Shown here in pieces: positions 9,291-19,519 of a stretch of DNA of 64,000 nucleotides; the stretch's first letter is position 1; each line of letters opens with the position of its first letter. The position numbers and the translations under genes were made by a program. The DNA is from Pelomonas caseinilytica (lineage in GTDB: Bacteria > Pseudomonadota > Gammaproteobacteria > Burkholderiales > Burkholderiaceae_C), in contig NZ_JAJTWT010000004.1 of the NCBI RefSeq assembly GCF_021353235.1, positions 248,001 to 312,000 of the forward strand, written 5' to 3'. The notes under the pieces are model-generated. The model was not told the origin of the DNA and did no database searches. It worked only from the letters and a program-made list of their open reading frames with translations.

Positions 9291-9973
9291 TGACGCTGCC
9301 CGCCGACGACTGGGCCGCCGTTCGCCTGACCGCGCAACTCGCGGCACTGACGACCGCGTTGCTGCTGGTGGCCGGCACGCCGGTGGCCTGGTGGCTGGCG
9401 CGCACGCGTTCGGCGTTCAAGCCCGTGGTCGCCTCGCTGGTGGCGATGCCGCTGGTGCTGCCACCGTCGGTGCTGGGCTTCTACCTGCTGCTGCTGATGG
9501 GTCCGCAAGGGCCGGTGGGCCAGCTCACGCAGGCCCTGGGGCTGGGGCGGCTGCCCTTCACCTTCGGGGGGCTGGTGGTGGCCTCGGTGCTGTACTCCAT
9601 GCCCTTCGTCGTGCAGCCCCTGCAGCAGGCCTTCGAGGCCATTCCCGAGCGCACGCTGGAAGCGGCGGCCACGCTGCGCGCCGGCGCCTGGGATCGCTTC
9701 TTCACGGTGGCGCTGCCGCTGGCCAGGCCCGGGCTGCTGACGGCCAGTGTGCTCGGCTTCGCGCACACGGTGGGCGAGTTCGGCGTGGTGCTGATGATCG
9801 GCGGCAACATCCCCGGGCAGACGCGGGTGCTGTCGGTGGCCATCTACGGCCACGTCGAGGCCCTGGAGTTCGCCGACGCCCACCGGCTGGCCGCCGGCAT
9901 GGTGGCATTCGCGATGCTGGTGCTCGTCACGCTCCACGTGCTGAACCGGCCCGCGCGCAAGGGGGCCGCGTGA
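9290..9973 (+). CDS. modB: molybdate ABC transporter permease ModB
   Basis: Inner-membrane permease (227 aa) with about five hydrophobic segments. The cytoplasmic EAA loop that docks with ModC is visible as EAAATLRAGAWDRFFTVALPLARPG. The ATG overlaps the modA stop by one base and its own stop overlaps the modC GTG, so modABC are translated in a coupled way. Confidence 0.96.
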   Translation: MTLPADDWAAVRLTAQLAALTTALLLVAGTPVAWWLARTRSAFKPVVASLVAMPLVLPPSVLGFYLLLLMGPQGPVGQLTQALGLGRLPFTFGGLVVASVLYSMPFVVQPLQQAFEAIPERTLEAAATLRAGAWDRFFTVALPLARPGLLTASVLGFAHTVGEFGVVLMIGGNIPGQTRVLSVAIYGHVEALEFADAHRLAAGMVAFAMLVLVTLHVLNRPARKGAA

Positions 9974-11046
9974 TCCGCGCCGCGCTGCGCCTGCCCCGCG
10001 CGGGGTTCACCCTCGATGTGGACCTGACGCTGCCCGCCAGCGGCGTGAGCGCGCTGTTCGGCCCCTCGGGCTGCGGCAAGACGACCGTGCTGCGCGCCCT
10101 CGCCGGCCTGGAGCGTGCAGCCGGCCGTGTCGCACTGGGCGGCGAGGTCTGGCAGGACGACGCGCGGGGCCTCTTCCTGCCCACGCACCGCCGCGCCATC
10201 GGCTACGTCATCCAGGAGGCCGCGCTCTTCCCGCATCTGGACGTGCGCCGCAACCTGGACTTCGGCCGCCGCCGCATCGCCCCGGGCGAGCACCGCATCG
10301 AGCTGGACCAGGCCGTCGAGCTGCTGGGCATCGGCTCGCTGATGGGCCGCCGGCCGGACACCCTCTCCGGCGGCGAGCGGCAGCGCGTGGCCATCGCCCG
10401 GGCCCTGGCCACCAGCCCGCGCCTGCTGCTGATGGACGAGCCCCTGGCGGCCCTGGACGCCGCGCGCAAGGCCGAGGTCCTGCCCTACCTGGACCGCCTG
10501 CACCGCGAGCTGGGCATTCCCATCGTCTACGTCAGCCATGCCATCGACGAGGTCGCCCGGCTGGCCCACCACGTGGTGCTGCTGGAGGCCGGCCGCGTCG
10601 TGGCCGCCGGGCCGCTGGGCGACGTGATGGCGCGGCTGGACCTGCCCACCGCCCATGGCGAGGGCGCCGGCGTGGTGCTGGACGCCGTCATTGCCGAGCA
10701 CGACGCCCCCTGGCAACTGGCCCGGCTGAGCGTGGGCACGGCGGACTTCAGCGTCTGGGCACGCGACCTGGGCCTTCCCGTGGGGCGGGCGGTTCGCGTG
10801 CGTCTGCTGGCCCGCGACGTGAGCCTGACGCTGGCCGCCCAGACCGGCACCAGCATCGCCAACCAGTTGCACGGCACGGTCGAAGCGATCGCCGACGACG
10901 AGCATCCGTCGCTGGCGCTGGTGCGCGTTCGCGTCGGCACCAGCCCGGTGGTCGCGCGGCTGACACGCCGCTCGGCTGAAGGCCTCGGGCTGGAGGTGGG
11001 CCTGCCCGTCTGGGCGCAGGTCAAGTCCGTCGCGCTGATGGAATGA
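9970..11046 (+). CDS. modC: molybdate ABC transporter ATP-binding protein ModC
   Basis: ABC ATPase (358 aa) of the molybdate importer. Walker A is GPSGCGKTT, the signature is LSGGERQRVAIARAL, and Walker B is LLLMDEPLAALD. A C-terminal TOBE/Mop domain starts at about residue 290 (TSIANQLHGTVEAI). The GTG at 9970 is used because it overlaps the modB TGA (GTGA), fitting the coupled spacing of the operon. modE begins 4 bp after the stop. Confidence 0.95.
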   Translation: MIRAALRLPRAGFTLDVDLTLPASGVSALFGPSGCGKTTVLRALAGLERAAGRVALGGEVWQDDARGLFLPTHRRAIGYVIQEAALFPHLDVRRNLDFGRRRIAPGEHRIELDQAVELLGIGSLMGRRPDTLSGGERQRVAIARALATSPRLLLMDEPLAALDAARKAEVLPYLDRLHRELGIPIVYVSHAIDEVARLAHHVVLLEAGRVVAAGPLGDVMARLDLPTAHGEGAGVVLDAVIAEHDAPWQLARLSVGTADFSVWARDLGLPVGRAVRVRLLARDVSLTLAAQTGTSIANQLHGTVEAIADDEHPSLALVRVRVGTSPVVARLTRRSAEGLGLEVGLPVWAQVKSVALME

Positions 11047-11050
11047 ACGC

Positions 11051-11851
11051 ATGAAGCCCACGAGTGACGGCGCGCTGCTGACGGCGGAGTTGAAGATCGC
11101 CGGCCGCCTGGACGCGCGCTTCTTCGCGCTGCTGAAGGCCCTGCAGGACACCGGCTCCATCAACCGCGCCGCCCGCACGGCGGGCCTGAGCTACAAGGGG
11201 GCGTGGCTGCTGCTGGAGCAGGCCTGCAACCTCGCCAACGAGCCGCTGCTGCACACCGCCACCGGCGGCGCGGGCGGCGGCGGCACTCGCCTGACCGAAG
11301 CGGCCCTGGCGCTTCTGGCGGCCTGGCAAGACCTCCAGGCGGAGCACCGCGACTTCATCCAGGCGCAGGAAGCACGCCTGGCACAACTGCCGGCCCTGCA
11401 CGGGCTGATCCGAAGGATGTCCATGAAAACCACCGCACGAAACCAGTTCGCAGGCACCGTCGGTGCGGTCGAGGTCGGGCCGGTGTCGGCCCAGGTCACG
11501 ATCACGCTGGCCTCCGGCGTTGAGATCACCACCACCATGACGAGTGCCGCCGCCCAGCGTCTCGAGCTGGCCCCGGGCCAGGAGGCCCTGGCCCTCATCA
11601 AGGCCAGCGCCGTGGTGCTGGTGACCGACTTCGCCGGCTGGCAGCTCAGTGCCCGCAACCAGCTCCAGGGCACCCTCTCGCGCATCGAGCGCGGCGCGGT
11701 GTCATCGCTGGTGGTGCTGACGCTGCCGGGGGGCTCGGCCATCACGGCCAGCGTGACCAACGAGGGTGTCGAGGCCTTGGGGCTGAAGGTCGGCGTGCCG
11801 GCCACCGCCGTGTTCAAGGCCTCCGCCGTGATGGTCGCCACCCAGCCCTGA
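11051..11851 (+). CDS. modE: molybdate-responsive transcription regulator ModE
   Basis: ModE (266 aa) senses molybdate and controls mod and Mo-enzyme genes. The N-terminal LysR-like winged helix is visible at residues 10-110 (ALQDTGSINRAARTAGLSYKGAWLLLE). Two tandem Mop/TOBE domains follow (about 125-190 and 197-266), each opening with ARNQFAGTVGAVE or ARNQLQGTLSRIE. It is the last gene of modABCE. The inverted repeat at 8503-8526 is its likely operator. Confidence 0.95.
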   Translation: MKPTSDGALLTAELKIAGRLDARFFALLKALQDTGSINRAARTAGLSYKGAWLLLEQACNLANEPLLHTATGGAGGGGTRLTEAALALLAAWQDLQAEHRDFIQAQEARLAQLPALHGLIRRMSMKTTARNQFAGTVGAVEVGPVSAQVTITLASGVEITTTMTSAAAQRLELAPGQEALALIKASAVVLVTDFAGWQLSARNQLQGTLSRIERGAVSSLVVLTLPGGSAITASVTNEGVEALGLKVGVPATAVFKASAVMVATQP

Positions 11852-11868
11852 CGGCGCACGCGCGCCGC

Positions 11869-12240
11869 TCACAGGCCGAGTTGGGCTTCTGTCGCGGCAA
11901 GCCAGGTTTCATTGACGACCCGGGGCGCACAGCTGTCCAGGCGCTCGATGCGGTCCACGCTCATCAGCCATTGCCCCGACTGCAAGCGCCAGGCCGTGCG
12001 GCGCTCGTGGCGCACAGCCACCGTCAGCGGGAACTCGTCGATGTCGAAGGTGTCGACGCATGCCGTGTGGTCGTGGCGTACGAAACAGCGCCGTCCGCCG
12101 GCATCGAAACCGTTGAGCTTGCGGGCACAGGCCGCCTCGTCCACATGCGTGTCGAAGCGTGCCGGCACGACGACCGCGGCGCGGTAGGTTCCAGGCAGGC
12201 CCTGCGACCAGCCCGGGCGCGATGCGGCGCCTTCAGTCAT
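11869..12240 (-). CDS. unknown 123-aa protein, antisense to the nif/mod direction
   Basis: This gene lies between modE and iscS on the opposite strand. It encodes a soluble 123-aa protein with five cysteines (including ARKLN-preceding and RRCFVRHDHTAC) and a Trp-rich middle (TAWRLQSGQWLMSVDRIERLD). I recognise no family. Its ATG overlaps the stop of a 17-codon leader (ATGA), a typical translational-coupling arrangement, and a ModE-like inverted repeat lies about 30 bp before that leader. These signs favour a real gene, but coding status is not certain. Confidence 0.5.
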   Translation of the reverse strand: MTEGAASRPGWSQGLPGTYRAAVVVPARFDTHVDEAACARKLNGFDAGGRRCFVRHDHTACVDTFDIDEFPLTVAVRHERRTAWRLQSGQWLMSVDRIERLDSCAPRVVNETWLAATEAQLGL

Positions 12241-12290
12241 GACGCAACGGCGCGTCCAGGCGCCGTGAGGCGATAGTCAATCAGGGTCAT
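12237..12290 (-). CDS. 17-codon leader ORF, coupled to the 123-aa gene
   Basis: ATG at 12290 preceded by GGAGG (GTGGAGGCTCCG) opens the short frame MTLIDYRLTAPGRAVAS. Its TGA overlaps the ATG of the downstream 123-aa gene. It could be a leader peptide that sets translation of the next gene, or a chance frame. It is not similar to any protein I know. Confidence 0.35.
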   Translation of the reverse strand: MTLIDYRLTAPGRAVAS

Positions 12291-12320
12291 CGGAGCCTCC
12301 ACGGCGGTGGTCGAACGGCA

Positions 12321-12344
12321 CGTTATGTACAGAAATACCCAGCG
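12321..12344. promoter_or_regulatory. ModE-like inverted repeat
   Basis: CGTTATGTA and TACCCAGCG flank a 6-bp spacer; the left half matches a ModE half-site well, the right half imperfectly. It resembles the site before modA (CGTTGTGTA). It could control the leader/123-aa pair on the - strand or the iscS operon on the + strand. Confidence 0.35.
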
Positions 12345-12420
12345 CACGGCCTGATCGCAAATTGGATGCCAGCGCCGGCGCTCCTGGGAGCGCCTGGTCG
12401 AAGCCGCCGCGTGCGCCGCA

Positions 12421-12446
12421 GGCTTTGTCGGCGAGTCGACAAAGCC
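12421..12446. promoter_or_regulatory. NifA upstream activator site before iscS
   Basis: TGT-N10-ACA (12426-12441) is embedded in a perfect 10-bp inverted repeat, GGCTTTGTCG / CGACAAAGCC, with a 6-bp centre. It lies about 95 bp upstream of the sigma54 promoter, a normal distance for NifA acting through DNA looping. Confidence 0.8.
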
Positions 12447-12536
12447 GACATGCACGCGCTCTGCGGCGGGTTCGCCGCGGAGGGAGATGCGCCGCAATTG
12501 CCTGAATCCACTGGGCTTTCTCGGCGCCCGGCCGGC

Positions 12537-12553
12537 TGGCACGGTCCGTGCGA
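12537..12553 (+). promoter_or_regulatory. sigma54 (-24/-12) promoter of the nif-linked isc operon
   Basis: TGGCACGGTCCGTGCGA has GG and GC separated by exactly ten bases and a perfect TGGCACG -24 element. It decides the iscS start: the in-frame GTG at 12548 lies inside the promoter, so the ATG at 12590, about 37 bp further on, must be used. Confidence 0.82.
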
Positions 12554-12589
12554 TCAGCCAGCCCGAGCACAGGCAACGGAGCCCCGACC

Positions 12590-13810
12590 ATGGACCCGCA
12601 GGACAGCAAGCCGATCTACCTGGACTACGCCGCCACGACGCCCGTCGACCCGCGTGTGGCGCAGCAGATGGTGCCGTATCTGTACGAACAGTTCGGCAAC
12701 CCGGCCTCGCGCAGCCATGCCTTCGGCTGGGCCGCCGAGGAAGCGGTGGAGATCGCCCGCGAGAACGTCGCGCAGCTGATCGGCGCCGATCCGCGCGAGA
12801 TCGTCTGGACGAGCGGGGCCACCGAGTCCAACAACCTCGCCATCAAGGGCGTGGCGCAGTTCCACAAGGCCCGGGGCCGCCACCTCATCACGCTCAAGAC
12901 CGAGCACAAGGCGGTGCTCGACACGATGCGCGATCTGGAGCGCGAGGGCTTCGAGGTGAGCTACCTCGACGTCCAGCCGGACGGCCTGCTCGACCTCGGC
13001 GCGCTGGAGGCGGCCATCCGCCCGGACACCCTGCTGGTCTCGGTCATGTTCGTCAACAACGAGATCGGCGTCATCCAGGACATTGCCGCCATCGGCGCGC
13101 TGTGCCGCGCCCGCGGGGTGCTCCTGCACGTGGATGCGGCCCAGGCCACCGGCAAGGTGGTCATCGACCTGGACGCGCTGCCGGTGGACTTGATGAGCCT
13201 GTCCGCCCACAAGACCTACGGGCCCAAGGGCATCGGCGCGCTGTACGTGCGCCGCAAGCCGCGCGTGCGCATCGAGGCGCAGATGCATGGCGGCGGACAC
13301 GAACGCGGCATGCGCAGCGGCACGCTGGCCACGCACCAGATCGTCGGCATGGGTGCGGCCTACAGGCTCGCCCGCGAGACCATGGGCGCCGAGACCGAGC
13401 GCATCCGCAGCCTGCGCGACCGGCTGTGGGCCGGCTTGCGCACCATCCCCGAGGTGCGGCTCAACGGCCACGAGGAGCAGCGCGTGCCGCACAACCTCAA
13501 CGTCAGCTTCCAGTTCGTGGAGGGCGAGTCGCTGCTGATGGGCATGAAGGGCATGGCCGTGTCCTCCGGCTCGGCCTGCACCTCCGCCAGCCTGGAGCCG
13601 AGCTATGTGCTGCGCGCGCTGGGCCTGCCGGACGAGATCGCCCACAGCTCCATCCGCTTCTCCATCGGCCGCTTCACGACCGCGCAGGAGGTGGACCGCG
13701 CCATCGCGCAGGTCAGCGCCACGGTGGAGCGCCTGCGCACGCTGAGCCCGCTGTGGGACATGCATTGCGCCGGCATCGACCTTTCCACCATCGCGTGGGC
13801 AAGCCACTGA
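12590..13810 (+). CDS. iscS: cysteine desulfurase IscS (nif-regulated copy)
   Basis: PLP enzyme (406 aa) that removes sulfur from cysteine for Fe-S cluster assembly. The start [16 protein letters not shown], the PLP lysine in [10 protein letters not shown], and the mobile catalytic cysteine loop [21 protein letters not shown] are all present. The cysteine loop and full length are of the IscS type rather than classical NifS. It heads iscS-iscU-A-type-iscA-hscA-fdx behind a sigma54 promoter and NifA site, so it probably serves nitrogenase in place of NifS. Confidence 0.93.
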   Translation: MDPQDSKPIYLDYAATTPVDPRVAQQMVPYLYEQFGNPASRSHAFGWAAEEAVEIARENVAQLIGADPREIVWTSGATESNNLAIKGVAQFHKARGRHLITLKTEHKAVLDTMRDLEREGFEVSYLDVQPDGLLDLGALEAAIRPDTLLVSVMFVNNEIGVIQDIAAIGALCRARGVLLHVDAAQATGKVVIDLDALPVDLMSLSAHKTYGPKGIGALYVRRKPRVRIEAQMHGGGHERGMRSGTLATHQIVGMGAAYRLARETMGAETERIRSLRDRLWAGLRTIPEVRLNGHEEQRVPHNLNVSFQFVEGESLLMGMKGMAVSSGSACTSASLEPSYVLRALGLPDEIAHSSIRFSIGRFTTAQEVDRAIAQVSATVERLRTLSPLWDMHCAGIDLSTIAWASH

Positions 13811-13826
13811 ACCGACGGAGCGCCAC

Positions 13827-14249
13827 ATGGCCTACAGCGAGAAAGTCATCGACCACTACGAGAGCCCCCGCAACGTGGGCAGCCTGGACGCGGCCGACGC
13901 CAGCGTGGGGACCGGCATGGTCGGCGCACCGGCCTGCGGCGACGTGATGAAGCTGCAGATCAAGGTCAACCCGGCCACGGGCGTGATCGAGGATGCGCGC
14001 TTCAAGACCTATGGCTGCGGCTCGGCCATCGCCTCCAGCTCCCTGGTGACGGAGTGGGTCAAAGGCAAGACGCTGGAGCAGGCGCTGTCCATCAAGAACA
14101 CGGCCATCGCCGAGGAGCTGGCGCTGCCGCCCGTCAAGATCCACTGCTCCATCCTGGCCGAGGACGCCATCAAGGCGGCCGTGTCCGACTACCGCAGCCG
14201 CCAGTCCGCCACCGTCGAGCAGCCCGCCTGCGCGCCGGCGTCCCACTGA
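13827..14249 (+). CDS. iscU: Fe-S scaffold IscU
   Basis: Scaffold protein (140 aa) on which IscS sulfur and iron form [2Fe-2S] and [4Fe-4S] clusters. The sequence follows canonical Isc[36 protein letters not shown], and [19 protein letters not shown] give the three ligand cysteines, and LPPVK is the HscA recognition motif. It lacks the central ferredoxin-like and C-terminal Nfu domains of NifU. A short Ala/Pro tail with one extra Cys follows. It lies 16 bp after iscS. Confidence 0.95.
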   Translation: MAYSEKVIDHYESPRNVGSLDAADASVGTGMVGAPACGDVMKLQIKVNPATGVIEDARFKTYGCGSAIASSSLVTEWVKGKTLEQALSIKNTAIAEELALPPVKIHCSILAEDAIKAAVSDYRSRQSATVEQPACAPASH

Positions 14250-14275
14250 GCCTTCACGACCCCAAGGAGAACCCG

Positions 14276-14695
14276 ATGTCTTCATGCCAATCCCAGGGCC
14301 ACGGCGGCTCGACCTGCGCCACCTCCGCCCCGCTGGCCTCCCGCGAGTTCACGCTGCCCGAGGGCGTCGAGCCCATCCGCATCAGCAGCTCCGTGGTGGA
14401 CAAGGTCGCCGAGCTGCTGGCCGAGGAAGGCGACGCGTCGCTGCAGCTGCGCATCTTCGTGACGGGCGGCGGCTGCTCGGGCTTCCAGTACGGCTTCGCC
14501 TTCGACGACGAGCGCAAGGACGACGACCTGCGCATCACGCGCGGCCCCGTCAACGTGGTGGTGGACGCGATGAGCCTGCAGTACCTCGTGGGCGCCGAGA
14601 TCGACTACGAGGACAACCTCGAAGGCGCCCGCTTCGTCATCCGCAACCCCAACGCCGCCAGCACCTGTGGCTGCGGCAGCTCGTTCTCGGTTTAG
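14276..14695 (+). CDS. A-type Fe-S carrier, ErpA-like
   Basis: A 139-aa HesB/IscA-family carrier. The three cluster cysteines are visible as [11 protein letters not shown] and, near the end, [11 protein letters not shown]. Relative to ErpA it has a 30-residue N-terminal extension that contains two more cysteines and a His/Ser-rich stretch. AAGGAG precedes the ATG. The extension and tight clustering with iscA suggest a nitrogenase-specific delivery protein, by inference. Confidence 0.88.
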   Translation: MSSCQSQGHGGSTCATSAPLASREFTLPEGVEPIRISSSVVDKVAELLAEEGDASLQLRIFVTGGGCSGFQYGFAFDDERKDDDLRITRGPVNVVVDAMSLQYLVGAEIDYEDNLEGARFVIRNPNAASTCGCGSSFSV

Positions 14696-14704
14696 GAGAT
14701 CCTC

Positions 14705-15028
14705 ATGTCCATCTCGGTGACACCGAAGGCGGCGACGCAGATCCGCAAGGCGCTGGCCAAGCGCGGCGGCGGCATGGGCCTGCGCGTGGCGGTCAAGACC
14801 AGCGGGTGTTCCGGCTACGCCTATGCGCTGGAGTTCGCCGACGCGGCGGCGGCCGACGACCTCGCCTTCGAGAGCGAAGGCGTGCAGCTGCTGGTGGAGG
14901 CCCGCAGCCTGCCGCTGCTGGACGGCACGCAGCTGGACTGGGTGCGCGAGGGGCTGAACGAGGGCTTCAAGTTCAGCAATCCCAACGCCAGCGCCACCTG
15001 CGGCTGCGGCGAGTCCTTCGCCGTCTAG
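14705..15028 (+). CDS. iscA: A-type Fe-S carrier IscA
   Basis: IscA (107 aa) receives clusters from IscU and passes them to targets. Cysteines appear in [14 protein letters not shown] and [11 protein letters not shown], in normal IscA spacing. AGGAG lies before the ATG, 9 bp after the preceding carrier gene. Together with the ErpA-like gene it makes a tandem pair of A-type carriers, unlike the standard isc operon with one. Confidence 0.93.
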   Translation: MSISVTPKAATQIRKALAKRGGGMGLRVAVKTSGCSGYAYALEFADAAAADDLAFESEGVQLLVEARSLPLLDGTQLDWVREGLNEGFKFSNPNASATCGCGESFAV

Positions 15029-15041
15029 CCAGGAGCGGGCC

Positions 15042-16954
<1,913 letters not shown>

Positions 16955-16958
<4 letters not shown>

Positions 16959-17323
16959 TGAGCCCGGACGCCAAGCCCACGGCCCCGGCCACTCGCGTGC
17001 GCGTGCTGCCGCATCCGGACCTCTGCGCCGCCGGCCTGGAGTTCGAGGCTCGCGCCGGCCGCAAGCTGGTGGACGAACTGCTGGCACAGGGCATTGCCAT
17101 CGAACATGCCTGCGAGAAGGTCGGCGCCTGCGCCACCTGCCACGTGCACGTCCGCGAGGGCGGCGAACACCTCGCCGCGGCGGACGAAGACGAGGAAGAC
17201 CAGCTCGGCGACGCCTGGGGCCTGGACGCCCAGTCGCGCCTGTCCTGCTGCGTGCGCTTGAAGGGCCCGGAGCTGGTCATCGAGCTGCCGCGCTACACCA
17301 AGAACCACGCGCGGGAGGGGTGA
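16955..17323 (+). CDS. fdx: [2Fe-2S] ferredoxin Fdx (isc type)
   Basis: ISC-type [2Fe-2S] ferredoxin (122 aa), which supplies electrons to IscU cluster assembly. Ligands are in [16 protein letters not shown] (C-x5-C-x2-C) and the final cysteine in RLSCCVRL. An acidic patch ([16 protein letters not shown]) and the C-terminal [14 protein letters not shown] fit the family. The ATG at 16955 overlaps the hscA stop; an ATG three bases later is equally possible. It ends the operon, convergent with the next gene. Confidence 0.94.
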
Positions 17324-17371
17324 GGGGTGGCGTTGGCGGGGGGATGGGACGCGAGAGGCGCCCCAGTCGAT

Positions 17372-17827
17372 TCACCCAGCAGGCTCTTCGGGCGAGGGAG
17401 AGTCGTCAGGCGACAAGTACAACTTGACTCGGCTGGTCGTCCAGGTGGCCACACCCGTGCCGAAGAAGTCCGCGTCTTCGGTCCAAACCGGACAGTCCAA
17501 CATCAATGCACAGGCCAAAGCTGGCCAATCGTCGGCATCGCGTTCCCCGATGCGCGCGAGGGCGCGCTGCTCGAATGCCTGGTACAGCTCTGCATCCAGC
17601 GGGCGGACCACGGCCTCAAGTGCGCCGAGCGTGGCCAGGGCCACCGCGCCGTCGACACCTCGTTTCTCCAACAATCCCGGAAGGTACCTGCGCGCTTCGT
17701 CGAAGGCGGCGGCCGGAGCAAAAAAGCTCACGTCAGCCAGGGACTCCGCGATCAGCTCGCGCACACGCTGCCCGAGAACAGCGCGGATCAAGATGTTTGC
17801 ATCCAGGACGATCGCGCGCCGCTTCAT
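17372..17827 (-). CDS. PIN-domain ribonuclease toxin
   Basis: A 151-aa PIN-domain protein, the toxin half of a type II toxin-antitoxin pair. The first acidic residue is in IVLDANILIRAV, an Asp/Glu patch follows in the middle, and DADDWPALACAL plus WTEDADFF provide the remaining Mg2+-binding acids. It lies 7 bp downstream of its antitoxin, inside the nif cluster but on the opposite strand. Several non-optimal codons suggest a separate origin from the nif genes. Confidence 0.85.
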   Translation of the reverse strand: MKRRAIVLDANILIRAVLGQRVRELIAESLADVSFFAPAAAFDEARRYLPGLLEKRGVDGAVALATLGALEAVVRPLDAELYQAFEQRALARIGERDADDWPALACALMLDCPVWTEDADFFGTGVATWTTSRVKLYLSPDDSPSPEEPAG

Positions 17828-17834
17828 CGTCTGA

Positions 17835-18128
17835 TCACGCGCGTTTCGAACGGGCGACCGTCTTTGTTTGCAGCTTTGCGCCAGCCTTTCGTGCAGCCTT
17901 GAACTCCGATGCGACCTCGTCGACGTCGACCGCCCTGGCAGCCAGCAGGCGGTCCAGTTCAGCCGCGGCCTTCTTCAGGGCAACGACATCCGCTTCGGAC
18001 TGGCCATGCGTCGGGATGAAGTAGCCCACCGTCTGGCCATGCCGGGTGACCGCGACGGGCGTGTCCGACGCGATGAACTCGGCAAGCCCCGCGCGAAACT
18101 CGCGAATACCGACCCTTGCGCTTTCCAT
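17835..18128 (-). CDS. Phd/YefM-type antitoxin
   Basis: A 97-aa antitoxin. The N-terminal half (VGIREFRAGLAEFIASDTPVAVTRHGQTVGYFIP) is a classical Phd/YefM DNA-binding fold. The Lys/Arg/Ala-rich C-terminus would bind and mask the PIN toxin encoded 7 bp downstream. ATG at 18128 is chosen because the Phd fold begins there. A perfect 12-bp palindrome 44 bp upstream is a likely autoregulatory operator. Confidence 0.85.
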   Translation of the reverse strand: MESARVGIREFRAGLAEFIASDTPVAVTRHGQTVGYFIPTHGQSEADVVALKKAAAELDRLLAARAVDVDEVASEFKAARKAGAKLQTKTVARSKRA

Positions 18129-18171
18129 GTGGAACTCCACGCGCACCCTGCGCGCAGGGCATTGTGCATCA

Positions 18172-18183
18172 TTGTGTACACAA
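18172..18183. promoter_or_regulatory. perfect palindrome, probable antitoxin operator
   Basis: TTGTGTACACAA is a perfect 12-bp palindrome in the 171-bp gap between the antitoxin (-) and truD (+). A related CATTGTGCAT sits 10 bp to its left. Type II antitoxins bind such sites to repress their own operon. Confidence 0.5.
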
Positions 18184-18299
18184 CAACAAGAACGGAACGG
18201 AGCCGCGTCCCTTGACGTTCGCCCAGGCATGCGCGCGCGGGGAGAATCACCGGCCGGACAGCCCATCCCCGTCCAGCAGCCGTTGCCGCCAGACCCTTC

Positions 18300-19325
18300 A
18301 TGACCGACGCTCACTACACGACCTTGCCGCAATGGCCCAATGCTTATCCGGGCAGCGGCGCCAGCGCCACGCTGAAGCGCCTCAACGAGGATTTCATCGT
18401 GACGGAGCTGCCGTTGCAGCTGCCCTCCGGCGAGGGCGAACATCTCTGGCTGGACGTCGAGAAGAACGGGGCCAACACCGCCTTCGTCGCCCAGCGGCTG
18501 GCCGAGGCCGCCGGCGTGCAGGACAGGGACGTGGGCTATGCCGGCCTCAAGGACCGCTACGCCATCACCCGGCAGTGGTTCAGCATCTATCTGCCGAACG
18601 GGAAAGGAAAAGGCGAAACGCCCGACCTCACCCAGCTTCAGCACCCGGAGTTCAAGGTGCTGAGCCAGAGCCGCCACGTGAAGAAGCTGCGCCCCGGTGA
18701 CCTGCAGGGCAACCGGTTCCGCATCGTGCTGCGGGACGTGGCCGGCGACCGCGATGCCATCGAGGCCAACCTGAAGGCCGTGGCGTCGCAAGGCGTGCCC
18801 AACTACTTCGGCGCCCAGCGGTTCGGGCACGACGGCGGCAACGTCGAGCAGGGCCGGGCCATGCTGGCGCGCGAGATCCGTGTGCGCAACCCGAAGAAGA
18901 AGGGCATCTACCTGTCGGCGGTGCGCTCCTTCCTCTTCAATGAGGTGCTGGCGCTGCGGATCCGGCAGGGACTGTGGGGCAAGACCCTGCCCGGTGACGT
19001 GCTGGACGAGGCGGGCCGGCCCACCGGACCGCTGTGGGGGCGGGGCCGCGTGACCACCACCGATCAGGCCCAGGCCCTGGAAAACGGCGTGGCCGAGCGT
19101 CACGCCGCCTTGTGCGACGGCATGGAACACGCCGGCCTGGACCAGGAGCGCCGCGCCCTGGTGGCGAGTCCCGTGGACATGTCATGGGAATGGCCGCAAG
19201 CCGATCAACTCGTGCTCACCTTCTCCCTGCCCGCCGGCAACTACGCCACGTCCGTCCTGAACGAAATCCTCGCCACCACGGAGCCGGAGCGGCACACGGA
19301 GAGCGAGGCCGCGGCGGCCGACTGA
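18300..19325 (+). CDS. truD: tRNA pseudouridine(13) synthase TruD
   Basis: TruD (341 aa) converts uridine 13 of tRNA-Glu to pseudouridine. Conserved blocks include the early NEDFIVTELPL, EKNGANTAFVAQRLAE, the catalytic Asp motif GYAGLKDRYAITRQWFS, GVPNYFGAQRFGHDGGN, and the late FSLPAGNYATSVLNEIL. The gene is full length. It is a housekeeping gene lying between the nif-linked isc operon and nifV, an unusual position; a poor Shine-Dalgarno precedes the ATG. Confidence 0.95.
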   Translation: MTDAHYTTLPQWPNAYPGSGASATLKRLNEDFIVTELPLQLPSGEGEHLWLDVEKNGANTAFVAQRLAEAAGVQDRDVGYAGLKDRYAITRQWFSIYLPNGKGKGETPDLTQLQHPEFKVLSQSRHVKKLRPGDLQGNRFRIVLRDVAGDRDAIEANLKAVASQGVPNYFGAQRFGHDGGNVEQGRAMLAREIRVRNPKKKGIYLSAVRSFLFNEVLALRIRQGLWGKTLPGDVLDEAGRPTGPLWGRGRVTTTDQAQALENGVAERHAALCDGMEHAGLDQERRALVASPVDMSWEWPQADQLVLTFSLPAGNYATSVLNEILATTEPERHTESEAAAAD

Positions 19326-19379
19326 CGCGGCCCTCGTCGCCAAGACGATCCCGATGCGCCGCGCCATCGGCCGCCGGGC

Positions 19380-19395
19380 TGTCGTGAACCTCACA
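19380..19395. promoter_or_regulatory. NifA upstream activator site before nifV
   Basis: TGTCGTGAACCTCACA is a perfect TGT-N10-ACA site, 78 bp upstream of the sigma54 promoter of nifV, in the intergenic region after truD. Confidence 0.8.
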
Positions 19396-19473
19396 AAGCC
19401 CACAGTCGCCGGGGCCTGCGCCCGCGCGGCAAAAGTCGCGGCCTGACAAGGACTTGGGGGCCAGGGCCCGGGG

Positions 19474-19490
19474 TGGCATACGCCTTGCGA
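19474..19490 (+). promoter_or_regulatory. sigma54 (-24/-12) promoter of nifV-nifW-fixABCX
   Basis: TGGCATACGCCTTGCGA has GG-N10-GC spacing and a perfect TTGC -12 element. The start of transcription should fall near 19500, which rules out the earlier in-frame ATGs at 19454 and 19490 and fixes the nifV start at 19520. Confidence 0.85.
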
Positions 19491-19519
19491 TGGAAGGGCC
19501 GAGGAGCCTGCACATCGCC

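Noticed and set aside
12487-13947. Long frame overlapping iscS in another phase
   Set aside because: Its product is Arg/Pro/Gly-rich without family motifs, whereas IscS in the other frame is fully conserved.
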